The notes under the pieces were generated by a model, which worked only from the letters and a program-made list of their open reading frames with translations, did no database searches and was not told where the DNA came from. A program made the translations under genes and the position numbers. From assembly GCA_963693085.1 (NCBI GenBank), contig OY856412.1:1056876244-1056940243 (forward strand): 64,000 bases of DNA, read 5' to 3'. Positions 21,827-34,680 of this stretch are shown here, one piece after another; the stretch's first letter is position 1, and each line of letters begins with the position of its first letter. The DNA comes from Alisma plantago-aquatica (Eukaryota > Streptophyta > Magnoliopsida > Alismatales > Alismataceae).

Positions 21827-22679
21827 CATGTCAATCTATTTGCAACTGACCTATGAGAAGAAAGATGAAATGGTCCCCAATCATATTTTGGGTCCGGAGG
21901 GGTTAGCTTAGCAACCCAAGTCCTATATCTCTTGGGTGATTTCCTAAAAGGAAAATATGTGGAATAATGACCAATATTATTGCAACTGATTATATGATCT
22001 CCTAGCCTTGGAACTAGAGGATTCTTCATTTGAAATTGAAGGTCCTTTATCTTTGTTGTTCCTTTGGCTACTGTCAAGTCCAAGACCATCTCTACCCATT
22101 TGTTTGGTAGTGTGATCAAGGATTTGATTAAGATTCTTTTTATCATCTAAGAATCTTTGCATCGAAGATCTCAAACTATTATTATCATGCATAAGAGAAG
22201 TAATAGTAGATGATAATTGATTGATATTATCTCTAGCATGTAAAATATCAGTTTCTAAGCAATGGGTCATATAAGAATATTTGTCGATATGAAGAGAAAC
22301 AACATTATTCTCTATACTAGTAGAACTAGAACAAGATTCAAGGACATTGATTTTAGCAAACAATGAAGCATTTACTTTTTCAAGCATAGCAATCTTAGAA
22401 ATATAGACATTATTTTCAGATTCTATTCCTTGCAAAATAAAATCTTTGTCCTCATTTTTAGTTTTAAGAGCATAAATATCAAGCATGAGAGAATTCTCAA
22501 TATAATATGATCTTTATTAAAACTAGACATAAGAGGTTGAGCTTCAAGAAATCTAATTTTATAAAGAAAATTAGCATTTTCAAGTTTAAGAGAGTCTACT
22601 TGACTAAGATAAGCATTGTTTTCATCTAGCAAGCAAGTATTAGCATGTTCAAGATCATCTATTCTACATGCAAATTATA
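21827..22679 (-). pseudogene. Copia gag-pol linker with coiled coil and decayed second zinc knuckle
   Basis: Minus-strand frames (22632 to 22423, then 22486 to 21977, then 22146 to 21826) encode a long Asn/Leu/Ser-rich helical stretch with repeated leucines, as in LENANFLYKIRFLE and IAMLEKVNASLFAKINVLE. This is usual between gag and protease in SIRE/Opie-type copia elements. It ends with RDGLGLD and a degenerate knuckle, CNNIGHYSTYF, where the second and last Cys are missing, then WVAK and WGP. Frameshifts separate the parts. No aspartic protease motif follows. Function is not expected. Confidence 0.65.
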
Positions 22680-23835
22680 AATAACTCTAGCAAGATTTTT
22701 CTTTTTCCTTGTAGAAGACTTAAGAGAGGCACAAGTAGCAAGAATAATTGCAATTAAATATTCTTTATCTAAAGAATTTAGATTTACCTCATTTTGGTAT
22801 TCACTTGTTGATGCCATGAGAGAAAAGTGACATTCTCCATCTTCACTAGAGCTTGAGCTAGATCCTCCACTAGATTCTTCACTTGAGCTTGAGTTGGAGG
22901 AGTCATTTGAGCTTGAGTTTCAGGAGTTGCTTGAGCTTTTGTATCATTTCTCCTTCTTCTTGTACTTCTCTTGTCTTGTGATGATGGGTATTTTTTCCTG
23001 TGGACAATCTTCCTTGAAGTGACCCTTCTTTACACACTTGAAGCACCAAACAAAGGAGGAAGACTTGCCTTTTTAGAATCTACCCTTGGAGTACATGGCA
23101 TCTTCTTCAACTTGAGAGGATGGAGAAGCTTGACTAACAATAGCTTCAACTTGGGCTTTGGTTTTAGCCTTCTTTATTATCTTGAGCTCTTTCTCTTCTT
23201 CTCATGTTTCTTCCTCTTTCTTGTCAACTTTAACTTCATGGGATTGTAGATTTCCTATGAGTTCTTCAATAGGAATATCACCAAATGACTTTGCTTCTTC
23301 ATTGGAAGTCACCTTGTATTCCCATATCTTGGGGAGATTTCTAAGGATCTTTGAGTTTATCTCTCCTATATTCATAGGATGACCAAGGACGAAAAGACCA
23401 TTTATAATGGTGTTGAGCCTTGAGTACGTCTTGACCACCCTTTCCTTCTTTCCCATCTTGAAGTTCTCAATAAGCCCTTTGAGCATGTAGACTTTGCTTC
23501 CCTTCACTTGCTTTGTCCCCTCATAAGAGACACATATCTTTATCCATATCTCATAGGCCATCTCATAAGAGTAAATCCGGTTTGAACTCGGTGGGGGACA
23601 TGGAGGCATAGAGAATGTTGATGGCTCTTGGATTGAAGGTTGCTTTCTTCAAGGTAGCTTCATGCCATTCTTCTATCTTTGTCTCTGGTAGCTTGTATGG
23701 AAGGGCCACAATTCTCCATAGCTCAAGACTTGATCCTTAGATGTAGAATTGTAAACTTCTCTTCTAATAGAGGAAGTTGCTCCCATCAAAGATTGGAATG
23801 TTGATGATGTATCTCCCACCTTGATAATCGACCAT
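22680..23835 (-). pseudogene. Copia gag polyprotein, degenerate (UBN2-type capsid plus CCHC zinc knuckle)
   Basis: It begins at the ATG complementary to 23833-23835, about 40 bases after the primer-binding site, with MVDYQGG and the IPIFDGSNF signature of copia gag. A TAG follows where Trp is expected (LY-stop-K). After PYKLPETKIEEW and a frame change near 23590 the UBN2-type core continues in 23609-23202 (EIWIKICVSYEG, ILRNLPKIWEYKV, IEELIGNLQSHE). A zinc knuckle CFKCVKKGHFKEDC (23004-23045) has full C-X2-C-X4-H-X4-C spacing. A Ser/Glu-rich tail follows, ending near 22813 (SLMA). At least four in-frame stops, several fitting CGA or CAA to a stop by C-to-T change. Gag forms the particle and binds the RNA; this copy is dead. 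Confidence 0.85.
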
Positions 23836-23873
23836 CTTCTCCTACTTGTGGAAGTATTCTTGGAGAAGGCCCA

Positions 23874-23886
23874 CTCTGATACCACT
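23874..23886 (-). other. Primer-binding site of the copia element (Met-tRNA type)
   Basis: On minus, AGTGGTATCAGAG follows the LTR end CCCAACA directly. TGGTATCAGAG is the usual complement of the 3' end of initiator Met-tRNA. Confidence 0.85.
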
Positions 23887-24260
23887 TGTTGGGTCTTTGA
23901 TGATGGGCTCTAGAGGGGGGTGAATAGAGCTAAATGAACTTAAACAAAATTCATTAGACCTTCAAGATATTCATAAGATAATTTGGCAAGTATGAGCTTT
24001 GAGTGCAAATAAAACATACATAGAAAGAGGGAGAGAGATTGAACAAGCACAAGAACACAAGTTATGTAGAGTGGTTCAAATCTCCAAACTAGGAAAATTT
24101 TAATACACTACCTAGAGAGGCCAAGCCCTAGGGTTTTACAACCATTGCATACTTATATTCCATTATAAGACATACAATATATGACCTTCCTTTTTTAGGG
24201 CCTAGGATTCACAACCTTCCCTTTAAGGAGAAGGCAGCCAACAACCTGCCAAAGGACTTA
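23887..24260 (-). mobile_element. 5' LTR of the copia element, first piece
   Basis: It starts TGTTGGGTC beside the primer-binding site and runs to 'aaaggactta', where the chromovirus-type element was inserted. The LTR resumes at 58624 with 'cctatccaagaccgag', exactly as the uninterrupted left LTR reads at about 19313. Confidence 0.88.
24256..24260 (+). repeat. Target-site duplication ACTTA, left copy
   Basis: ACTTA directly precedes TGTGATGACC and reappears at 58619-58623 directly after TTTTACA. A 5 bp duplication is what gypsy and copia integrases leave. Confidence 0.92.
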
Positions 24261-24736
24261 TGTGATGACCAGAAACAAATCAAGTCATCACCAGTAATAA
24301 TTGTGGAATTACGATAAATAGTGAATTAACAAAATTCACTAAAATTTAAAACCATTTTGCAAGGACATCCTCCCCCAGGAAACTCTTATTGAGAGATCCA
24401 AAACTTATACATATTATGATTCACATTGTACATACACTAATTCATCTCATCTCGAGGACAACATATAATAGTTGCTCTATCAAAATGTATACTGAAGCAA
24501 CATAAAACCTCGAGGCTTACAAGCCAAAATTTCAGATCGTTCATAAAATCATTATGAACCGACTCCAAGGACCTGCGAGTGCAAAGATGACACATAGAAC
24601 TTCTATCTACAAGACTTGATAGATAGTACACTCAACCTGAGTTGTTACTGTTGCCCCAGTTGTTGTTCCTCCTCAGCAGAACGGTCTCTACCACCTCATG
24701 CACGTCCACCTAAAAATTATGGATCCCAGGGGGTGA

Positions 24737-24765
24737 GACAATTGTCCCAGCGAGACATATAACTC
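24737..24765. repeat. Conserved hairpin pair near the LTR end
   Basis: GACAATTGTC (24737-24746) is a perfect palindrome. It is followed by 'gagacatataactctc', the counterpart of the two stems at 17849-17888. The matching copy in the right LTR is at about 43270-43300. Confidence 0.65.
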
Positions 24766-26639
24766 TCTTCTGACCATATAATTATCACAGATAAGAATTA
24801 TAAAACTGAGCAGAGGTTCTTTTATATTAACTAGCAGGATTAATCACTATATAAATAGGACAAGGTAATCTCTTTATTTAAGAAAAATGATGCATTTATC
24901 CATTGTAGAGTAATAAACCATCTATCTACTTTACAAGGAATGTAAAGAAACATAAATAACATATATCTACTAAGATGTATAGCTGAAGTGTGCATCAACC
25001 AATGTTTTCCGTATTCGGTCCTTAAGCAAATACGCTACATGGCTGATTACATTTTACAATCACACTTATTCCCTGAGGAGATGAAGTATATTCGTCATGC
25101 TCCAACCGACCACAAACTTCTCACAAGTCGGTACCATACAAGGTCAATGGAAGAGTCGGCTTCCATGACCTCTGTCATCTCGGTCAGTACGAGACCACTG
25201 GTAGTGACATCTCATGTCAAACTGCAAAAAGAGCATGCCAGGGTATAGTGGTATCTTCGCTCAGAGCTACAGTCGTAGCATGCACTCTCTTAGGGGAACA
25301 CAGACACACAACCTTCCCCAGTTATAAAATTACTGAGTCATGGCATATAGCCATACTCGGATCCACGGGCCAGTTCAATGTGCTCATTACTGAGTTTACG
25401 ACCACTATCGTACTCGTGCGAGGATATGGCATATATCCAATCCCCAAGATTTTGGACGTAAGGGGATCGGCCCACATATGGCCATCCACGCTCACGTCCC
25501 CGCATATTCAAAAATATGCGCTCCAGGTTATCCCGTGGGAAAACCTCGTTTCACCATTTCTGCAAATCCTGATGCTAATGGATCTATGGTTAGGGCAACT
25601 ACATTTTATGGTTTCTAATGATATATTAAGTGCATTACATTATTCTTTTAACATCAAATAAGTTATAAGCATTAATCATATACAAATGCTACAAAGAAAG
25701 GTGTAACACATCTATCAAGTACTTTTCTAATCTTTAGAACATATTTAGATAACACTTGGGATCTCAGTCCCTTATCACATCACTGGGAATTCTCATCTCT
25801 TCACATCATCATCATCATGATTACTGGATCTGGGTATTCAAACCCTTAGATCACCACATAGCATTGTTACCTTTGTAACAGGTAACTATTACCTCTAGGT
25901 CCTCAGACCAAGGTATTCATCTCACTTGTTATACAAGTATTCCACATAGCTCACATGGTTTTATTAAACATATTGTCACCTCTTACTATGTAACAACTTA
26001 TCTTTTAAGATATCAGATTGTAGAATCATTATACTATATTTTACAGATATTTTAACATGGCTCACAAGGCTCATTTAAATATGTAACATACACAACATCA
26101 TAGCTCATTCCGAGCTATGCTCATCATCTCATGTTTCTTGAAGTTTGCACTTCATGGTAGAAACTCTAGTAGTACATGACATTATTATGCCATTCAAAGG
26201 AAATACATCCTACCTGTTATTAAGGTTAGGGTTGTCTACATCATCACCATGTGATATAAGAAAGTACATCCTTCCCATTATTAGGGTTAGGATTTCTCAA
26301 CCTTAACCAATAAGGGTTGTAATAATATACCATCACCCTTCATTAGGGTTGGGTTTTCTTCTTATTAACAATTTGGGGATTCAATATCATAATATCTAGA
26401 ATCAAACCCTAATTCATACTCCACTCATCTTAGGAGTATCAATGACTGCTTATCAACATGTTTCTCACACATGTAAAAGTCTCTGTCTTATCCTTATTAG
26501 AATATTGATTGCATCATACTTTTGGTTCAATCCTCCTCTTGAGGAACATTAGTTCATCATTAACAAATCTCATCATCTTTTATATTGTAATTAATACAAC
26601 ACACAACATATGTCACTAAATCAATTACATATGATTGAA

Positions 26640-27960
26640 GTGTCCCTACCATATCGGGTATCAAGATGTGTGTATATTATCATATTATGCTTTAAGATAC
26701 ATTCTTTATTTCATGTTGTGTGTCCATATCGGGCATGTGGTATAACCACATCACCATGTCATGTTTTAGGGTGTATCCCCTAACATCATATCATGTACCC
26801 ATATCATATTGACTATCACTTAGTTCTTATCATCTCAAGTTAGCTTCATATAGGGTATGAGCTAGGTGATTGACCCCATATAGGGCATAAGCTATATGCA
26901 TGGTGCCATATCATGCACAAATGCACCATATCGGGCATAGAGTGTATGCCTCATCATATATCATTTAAGTGGTATATACAAGATACCATATTGGTTTCCT
27001 ATCTAGGATTATCATATCGGGTCTCCTTGTTGGATAACATATCGGGTTACCGTTATAGGTAGAAACTTAGGCTCACAACCTCTTTATGCCTTCAAGGATC
27101 AGCCCTATCATATAGTTACATAACAAGCTAGGTGTCTAGTTGAATTCTCTTACCACAATCCATTACACAAAGGATATGGTATATCGGATTTCAACCCATC
27201 ATCTAGGGTTTTCCACCATATTGGGTAGAATGGGCCATATCGTGCATGAGGTATGAATTGGACCTCATATTCCTATCATCCAAGTAATATCAATCATATC
27301 GTCCATGTGGTATCCCTCACCACTTCTATCGGTTTACCCATCACCTTGGGTTTCCAACTCTATATTGTTTAGAGTGTTCACTATCTCCATATCGTGTAAG
27401 AGGTATAGACTTAGACTTGTATCGTGTATAAGGTGTAAGTGGGTATCTCCCATATCATTCATAAGACCTGGCTCATATTGTGTATGAGCTATCATCTATC
27501 TCCATATCGGGTTAACCCCCATCTTGGGTTTTATATCGAGTTTAAGGTATTTCAACCCATGTCGGGTTATACCATGTATTTGACTCCATGTCTTATATTG
27601 TAAACAAGTGTATGCTTAACAAGATATTGTGTACAAGATGTGTACTTCATGATCATATTGTGAAAGAGGTGCTTTCTTGTCTCACTCATATCGGGTTACT
27701 AAAAATTAGGGTTTAGCATATCTATTTTTAGAAGTGTATACTTGACACTATATCATGCATGGAGTCTTTGCTTGACTTCCTATCATGCAAAAGGTGTATG
27801 GTTAACACCATATCGTGTTCAAGGTGTGAACTTCATATCCATATCAAGAAAGGAGATATAAACTCTTAAACATATCATGCTAGTGTTGTATGTACATAAC
27901 CATAACGGGTTAGAGGTACTTGTTTGTGTGCTTGAACCCGATATCACTTTATAACGTGAT
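26640..27960. repeat. Degenerate array of CATATCGGGCAT-type words in the LTR leader
   Basis: On + the word CCATATCGGG(C/T)AT, or CATATCGTG plus a short AGGT-containing spacer, recurs more than twenty times at irregular spacings of about 30-60 bases (for example 26653, 26725, 26928, 27013, 27046, 27390, 27503, 27690, 27803). Many copies read ATCATG or ATAGGG, again fitting C/G to T/A decay. It ends with a GATATCAC...GTGATATC stem (about 27939-27962). The right LTR has the same array (55840-57190). Confidence 0.8.
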
Positions 27961-28480
27961 ATCATCTTCTACAAGCTCTAGACCTTTTTTCTAACTGTTA
28001 TAGTACATGGAGTATGTCTAAGAAACTACTAGAACTCATAGATTCATCAAATATTCAAGAAAATCTCGGAATTAAAAGTAGATCATTAAGTATAGCAAGA
28101 TAGGTGGTGAATAATAACATAGTTGGGTTCAAGTTATATAACCCGCCTTATGAACAACTTCAAAGATCCAAGCTCCAAACCTTTACATTCCTATGGTTGA
28201 ATATGAGCTTATCCAAGGTCCAAGGCTCGTTCACAACTCCTCCATATAAAGGAATCACCATAGTTAAGAACTTGGTGAAGAAGGAAAGAGAGGAATATCC
28301 ATAATTTGAAATCCTTCTTCAACCAAGGTTGAAGATGACCAAAGCCTTACCTTAAGCTTGGTGCTCAAGCTCCCCTTGATCCTTGATCTACTTTGCATGA
28401 TATATAAGAGTCTATGCATGATATCTCCAAGGAGCAGGGTTGTGGGGTTCGTAAACTTCCATAAGTAGGTGAAAGGTGAA

Positions 28481-28490
28481 GTATATATAC
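28481..28490 (-). promoter_or_regulatory. Probable LTR TATA box (GTATATATAC)
   Basis: It is matched at 57709-57718 in the right LTR and by AGTATATATGC in the related + strand LTR (14255-14265). About 910 bases from the LTR start. Confidence 0.5.
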
Positions 28491-29395
28491 TTGGGTTCAT
28501 GAGATAAAGTGTATAAGAGGTGTCTTCACCTCATTCTACTAGATGACATGTGGCCATGCATGGTTAACACGTGTCCATGCATGCACGCAAATATATATTT
28601 CCATTCAAGAGTCTTGAGGATAATCTAGAGACAATATCTCGGCCATTCCTTATCTTGTTGGATAAATTATCTCATGTTTATCTTATCAATAAAGCAAACA
28701 GATATACTTTTTGCTAGGAGCTTGCAACTCATCATGGACCACCCTCTTGAGGTGCTTTGCCCTTCATGGCCTTTTCCAAGACTCAAAAATCTGATAGGAG
28801 TCTCCTACTATGGCTCCTTGGCTGATAGGGCTCCTATATCAAGTCTTCAACTCGATACAACACATATAAGGATTCATCTTCAATTCTTTCTTGGTCTTTT
28901 CATCACCAAGAGTATCATCATTCAAATATGATCCAAACATAGTGTCCCCTTCTTTCTATTTCCTATAAAAGATACATAGAGGGAGTAGGTACACTCTAGA
29001 GGTGGTAATTTACATTTCTACCCTATATTTTAGGTAAATTACAAATTGTACCAAAATTGGTGCACAATAGTGCTAGCATTGTTCAAACAAGTTATAACTT
29101 GGGATTTTGGCTTTCCACAAGCCACCACTTAGCATCATTCTCTCTTATGATACTAAAACAATTATAACACATTCAAAATGTGACATATTGCAATGTGATC
29201 CCTCATCTTGGGAAAATTGCACTTTTCACTCAGACTATCATATAATGCACAAATAGTTTGCAATTAAGCTCAAACTTGAAAATAAACTTCATGTGAAGCC
29301 TTAATTACTTTCCAAAAGATTAGAACAAGTTTGTAAGTAACTTACTTAAGAAAAACTTCTAGGGTTAAGCCATAACCCAGGTCAGGGGTGTTACA

Positions 29396-29420
29396 ATTAT
29401 AAACCCCTAACAAGGATTTT
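29396..29420 (-). other. Polypurine tract region of the 5.1 kb-LTR element
   Basis: On minus 'aaatccttgttaggggttta' precedes the LTR start TGTAACACC and follows 'ttttggggac', the same design as 13525-13564 in the + strand chromovirus. Confidence 0.65.
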
Positions 29421-31299
29421 GTCCCCAAAATCCTAGATGAAGAAAGACAATTGTTATTCAGGCATCATATCATCAAGTCTTCACATAAAGTCTTATTGTC
29501 ATGGAGATGCCATATAAATTTGATCAATACAAAGTCCTTCCACTTTAGGGTTATCATAAAATCTACCATATAGGATACACATACAACTGTCTTTTCATTA
29601 ATGGTTGCAGTGTATATTTTGTGTTAGGTAACACTTTCTAAGTCAAAGAAGTGCTACTCATACATTGGATAATTCAGGTGTCAAACCTCACTTAGTTTTA
29701 GCATTTATCTTTTATGGAGAGATTATAGTTACGTTCTATCACCCTCTTGGGACTACAAGTCTTATCATCCATCTTTAGTTCCACTCTAATCTGTTGACAC
29801 AACACAAAACTTTCTTATGACTTGTACCAACTATCTTCCTAGTTGTATATTCTCTTATCATAAGGAAAGGCCACTTATTAAAGAAGAACTTATCACAGAG
29901 GTATCTCTAGATGTTATGTATAAGCTGCCTCAATAGATCTAGATAGGGATACTCTAAGGAATTATTTTTAGCTTGATAAGCTTTTTTCAAAACGATTCTA
30001 CAATTGTTCCTTCAATTAATACATCCTTATCGATGTTATGTTTATGCAGAGCATAAACCCCTAACATATGATCTCATACTATATTTTTTTTTAGGTTGGC
30101 CCTTCTAGGTAACCAAACATTATTCATCTTATCATGAGTCATATTCTCACTTTCCCATTGCACCTGGCACTTCTTGGATACCAGAATCCCTTACCTTGGT
30201 ATCTATCACATGTGTCAAAAACACATCACATCCTCATTATTTCCATCTCTATGTTGTTAATATCAAAGCCAAACACACAAAAGGATCTTTCTTTTATCTT
30301 GGGACATTACCTCAAACACATATATTTATCTTGGAACCAAAGTTCAAGACGAACTGATACTTTTCCAAGTATCCATCAATAGAACACTTCTATCTCATGC
30401 ACATCAGGTGTCATAAGACTCACTTGATTTCCATGTCCCTAAAAGGAAAGAACACAAAGAAACATATTCCTCTTATCACCCCATCATCACCCAGGGTTGT
30501 TCATCAAAGAGGAAACATTATCATTTTCTAAGATTATTGCATGAACTTTCAACTGTTCATGAGTCATTTACTTTTGTTTCAACCTAGGTTCCTTTCCATC
30601 TGCATAGGAATTATATGGATAATTACATACCATCATTCCTTTCTTTGTTATTGTCTAACATGTTTATGAACATTTTATGATTTTATCACATTTCCCATCT
30701 CCACATTATGGAAAAGATATTTACTATTCACATAGACTTTATTAAACAGGGATCATCTTCCTTGTTCCCTTTCTATTATCATGAGGATTATACTTTTTAT
30801 TTCCTCATACACACAGATTGATCTGAAATCATCTCAGACTCAATTTTATTGCACTTAGGATGTGATAAAAAAATCCATGCCTTATTTCCAGTTTCGTTAT
30901 GCTCACTAGATTGTGTCAAAATGACTACTTGATCAGAGTAATCAGAACGATAACAATCTAAGAGTTCCATACTTACCTAATCTTCAATAGTTGAGTACTT
31001 GGATAGGGTATACAAGTATTGAGATTAGGTAGTATGCACCTTGTTTAATATCATATTCCTAACTTTTTATATCATCCAAAATATAGGACTTAACATCCCT
31101 GTATTTTCTCCAGGCATCAGTTCTACACCTCATCCTCTTTCACACAGATTAAAGAAATTATAAAGCATTTTAAAGATTACTGGACAGAATGTAAGTTCTA
31201 ATCTTCTTTATGTCCTCATAGGACTATTCAAAGGAAGCTCAATGACAACTACTTTTCTTATACTTAACAGATAAAATCATGAAATGACATATCAGAATG

Positions 31300-31304
31300 A
31301 CACT
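31300..31304 (+). repeat. Target-site duplication ACACT, left copy
   Basis: ACACT precedes TGTTACAACC and is repeated at 41785-41789 after the LTR end CATAACA. Confidence 0.92.
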
Positions 31305-34300
31305 TGTTACAACCCCAATTTTTTGGGTTCAATTGGTGAGAAATGTAATTTCTCATATTAAAGATAATTGAACAAATAATGATATAATTTGTTTTGAATA
31401 AATGGATTTCATTTACAATAGCCTTGATGATTGTGTTGTGGACTTTATTGGCTAATGGGCCCAATAACAAGGAAATGAAGAAAGGAAATTCAATTATTGA
31501 ATTAGTAAATGAATAATTGAGTTTTTGAGAAAAGAATGATGTGGAAACCTCTGGAAGGAAAAAGAATGTAATCCAAGGATGGATTCCATGCCTCTTGGGT
31601 TCCTTGGGTTCCAAGGAGTCCAAAGTTGCATAGGGAATGCAATAAGAAAAGAAAATATCAATTAAGTATTTCTTTATTAAGAAAGAAATTGAAAACAATG
31701 ATAAAATGTGGAAAATAAGTGGGAAAAGGTGGAATTGAGTTATCCTTAGTGGGATTTTGTATCCCAAGAATTAATGTTAAAAGGAATACCAATGAGGAAA
31801 ATAAAAGAGAAATAAAGAGAAATCCTCAAAAAGAGATATTTTAATGAGAAATAAACAAGATAATGTGAAATAATGCATATTGATGCATTTAGAAGGATAA
31901 TGAGTATTCCTTAAAAAAGAAATTCAAATTATTTGAGTTTCTTGGGATCCAATGAGTCCTAATGAAGAAAAGAAAGAGAAAAATACCAATAATAGAACAT
32001 AAGAGGATAATATGATGCATGATTAATTAATTTCATGGTTTTGTTAAAGAAGTGGTATTTTCTACTTAAGGAAATATAAAATCTGTGGCCAATGAATTAA
32101 AAAGGGCAAGTACAAAGAAAATAAAAGAGGAATTTCGAATTTCCTAATATCCAAATACTAGATAATATCCAAAGGATAAAAAGAAAGAGAGAGAATATAC
32201 TTCTCATTGAAGGAATTGATTTCCTACTTGGAAAGGGACTCTTAGATTCATGAATAGCCGACCTATGGCTTCTTTCCTCACCCCTATATATAGGGTAGAG
32301 ACCCTGGTTTGAGTTTAAGATGGAATCTCACGCAACTCTCTCCTTTCTCCTTCTTCCTTATGTGTAAACCCTAGTCAAGGGTATAGACCTATCTTGAGTA
32401 CACCAAGGGGCGGTGTAGAGATCTTAGTGGAAGTAGGGTGCTCCCACGACGCCACAGGGGAGCACAGCCATCTTCCCTGTGCTATGGAGCTTGCGCAACA
32501 GCCAACGTATGGCTACAAGGTCAACTGGAAGATGCAAGCCTGACGTGGTAAAACCTGCCACTTAGGTCGCGATCTGGAGGCACCCTATGTGGAGGGTGGT
32601 ATGACAGAGCCATGGGAATAGTTGGTGGCAACCCTCTCGCCTCGGGAGGGGAGGAGCGACCCTACAAGGGTTGTGCTCGGCGCCTGTAGCAACAGCTTAG
32701 GGATGTGCAAGGTAGAAGAAAGGAGGAGGGCCGGTTGGATGAGTTTGCCCCTCCACGGGCTAAAGACCCACTCAACTTACACAAGGTTAGATTGGAAAAT
32801 TCGAAATGTTTTCCTAAGGGCCTAGCAATGTTGTATGGAAACGGCCACGTGGCGCTCCTGGATTGGCCCAAGTAAGTGAAATCTTGCTAAATTCATAATT
32901 AAATATTGGTAACTCCGATTAGGACAAGTAATATATGAAAATTGATCCTCAGAACGAGAGGAACACAAAGAAATTATTGTTGAAGCCTAATTCCGCTTTT
33001 GATTCAAGAAATATATCAAGATGCTATCTTTAATAGTTTAATCAATGAGAAACTCTAACCTTTGATGATTAATGAATTAGAAAGGGGTTATGGGAGTGTT
33101 TAAAATAGATATTAACTTGTTGTTAATAAAAAGGGCATATTAGATCTAAAAGGATGATCTTCATGTGTAATTTGATTAATTTAGGGTTCCATATGATTTA
33201 ATGAACCTTGAACCCTAACTGTGGTAATTATGATCCTTAATGATTTTAATTGGTCAAATTCATGTACAAAGTTGAGATATGATGGTTCTAATCTATTTAG
33301 AGTACAAAGATTCCTAAGTACGGGTAAATACCCTTAATATAGTAATTAGGTTTTCTAATGAATAAAAGGTGGATTTAATGATATATAGAGTTCATTTGTG
33401 AATTGGGCCATAATGAACTATGAATTGATGATAAATGAGTATAATGATCTTGCCATGGATTAAAAGGATAAAAATGGTAGTTTTAACATAAAAGAGGCAT
33501 AATGGGATTAATTAATGTTTAAGTGTGCCTTTAATCTGAAATTAGGGTTTGTAAGTAATTGAATAGAAATAGGATTTAAAATAGTAAATGAAGTAAAACC
33601 CTAAATGCAAAATGAAACCCTAAAATGGATACAGAAACCTTAGGAAGCGATTTCAAGTTGAATAGAAAGAATCTTGATAAAGTGTGTAGAAAATAGAGTA
33701 CATTTGTTTTTCAGGATTCTTGATTATGTGGTTGAATTACTTGCTTGGATTGCTTTCTTGGTTGGAATTGATATTAGCTTGAGAAATCTACTGAATAGGT
33801 ATGTGGTTACGCTTATGATTAATCGCTTTAGTTTCACGGCAATTTCCGAATGTGTTTATCGGTTGCTTGAAAATAACTGTTGGATGCCTTTTATTTCATG
33901 CAACTATAAAGTGACTATGATTATCACCATGAATATATATTACTGGCTTAGATCTGAATCCATTTCAGTGGCTTGTAAAGGCTAAAAAGGGGTAACCTAG
34001 AGTAAGTTCTAGGTTATCGTGGGTTAGAAATTGGGCTACCAAGTGTAGTGCCATGAGACCCTTTAGCATGCCATGAGTTAAGGAGTGGGCTACTTACGGG
34101 TAGTGTCATGTGACTCAACCCTAGAAATTGGTTCACCTATAGGTGGTACCATGAGGGGTTTAATGGGGAGCTACTATAAGGAAAGTAGTATCCAAGTCCA
34201 CTGCAGGGACAGCGTAGAGGATAGGGAATGTATGGATTGCATAGTTATATTTAAAATGTAAAATTGTTTGTTAAATGGTAATTGGCTACAATACATTGTT

Positions 34301-34661
34301 ATGAATAATTGCACGATTATTGGTTCCCCCACATACCTTCTTTATGCCGACCGACGTTTTCTTTGTCGGCGTTTTAGGTACAAAGCCAAAAGGACAAACA
34401 ATAAATCGTCATATTGTGAAATACATGAATTAAAATACGAGGATTCGTTAGAGTAGAATTCATATGTGGATAGAAGTTTAGAGATCCAAGTTTTCAAAAG
34501 GTATGCAAAAGTTTATTTTCTTACAGCTTTCCAATTTAGTCTGTTGAAATTTAATAATTGTTCTTGGTTAATTGTCAAACCTTTGATCCGGAAATTATGT
34601 GTGTGGCTTTGACCTCTCGGTCTCCCTTAATTGGGGGTTACCAGAAGGTGGGGTTGTAACA
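31305..34661 (+). mobile_element. 5' LTR of family L copy B
   Basis: It runs TGTTACAACCCC to GGGTTGTAACA. The palindrome CCTTGGGTTCCAAGG is at 31602-31616, and the TATA box (CTATATATAG) is at 32284-32293 with a GC-rich leader after it. A GACCGACG...GTCGGCG stem lies at about 34349-34372, as in the other copies. Confidence 0.92.
32285..32292 (+). promoter_or_regulatory. LTR TATA box (TATATATA), family L copy B
   Basis: 'cacccctatatataggg' corresponds to 6984 in copy A. In the 3' LTR of this copy only 'ctatatg' remains (40051-40057), because everything after it is deleted. Confidence 0.7.
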
Positions 34662-34680
34662 TTTGGTATCATAGCCTAGG
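34662..34680 (+). other. Primer-binding site of copy B (Met-tRNA type)
   Basis: TTTGGTATCATAGCCTAGG directly follows the LTR. TGGTATCAGAGC is the standard match, so there is one mismatch (ATAG for AGAG). Copy C keeps the standard form (51440-51458, minus). Confidence 0.88.

Larger units (their letters stand above)
24261..29395 (-). mobile_element. 3' LTR (left) of the 5.1 kb-LTR element
   Basis: Read on minus it starts TGTAACACCCCTGACC (29395) and ends GGTCATCACA (24261). Inside are the TATA box (28481), an array of ATATCGGG/ATATCGTG words (26640-27960), AAACCCTAA-type words (26220-26420) and U5-side hairpins (24737 on). The short + frames at 24988-25248 and 25248-25661 recur in the other LTR (43521-43781, partly) and are chance frames. 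Confidence 0.88.
29396..31304 (-). mobile_element. 3' part of the interior of the 5.1 kb-LTR element; no coding sequence recognised
   Basis: About 1.9 kb, AT-rich, stops in all frames. RT, RNase H and integrase motifs are not seen, in contrast to 11612-13513. It ends at the ACACT target site of copy B. Confidence 0.6.

Noticed and set aside
24988..25661. Two adjoining + frames (86 and 137 codons), the first recurring at 43521-43781
   Set aside because: They sit in the LTR of the minus-strand element. They recur only because the LTR is duplicated, and the second is not preserved.
31264..31767. 167-codon minus frame, nearly repeated at 39056-39559
   Set aside because: It is antisense within the first part of the family L LTR. 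Its presence in both LTRs reflects the LTR repeat, and it is rich in Phe, Ser and Ile from AT-rich DNA.
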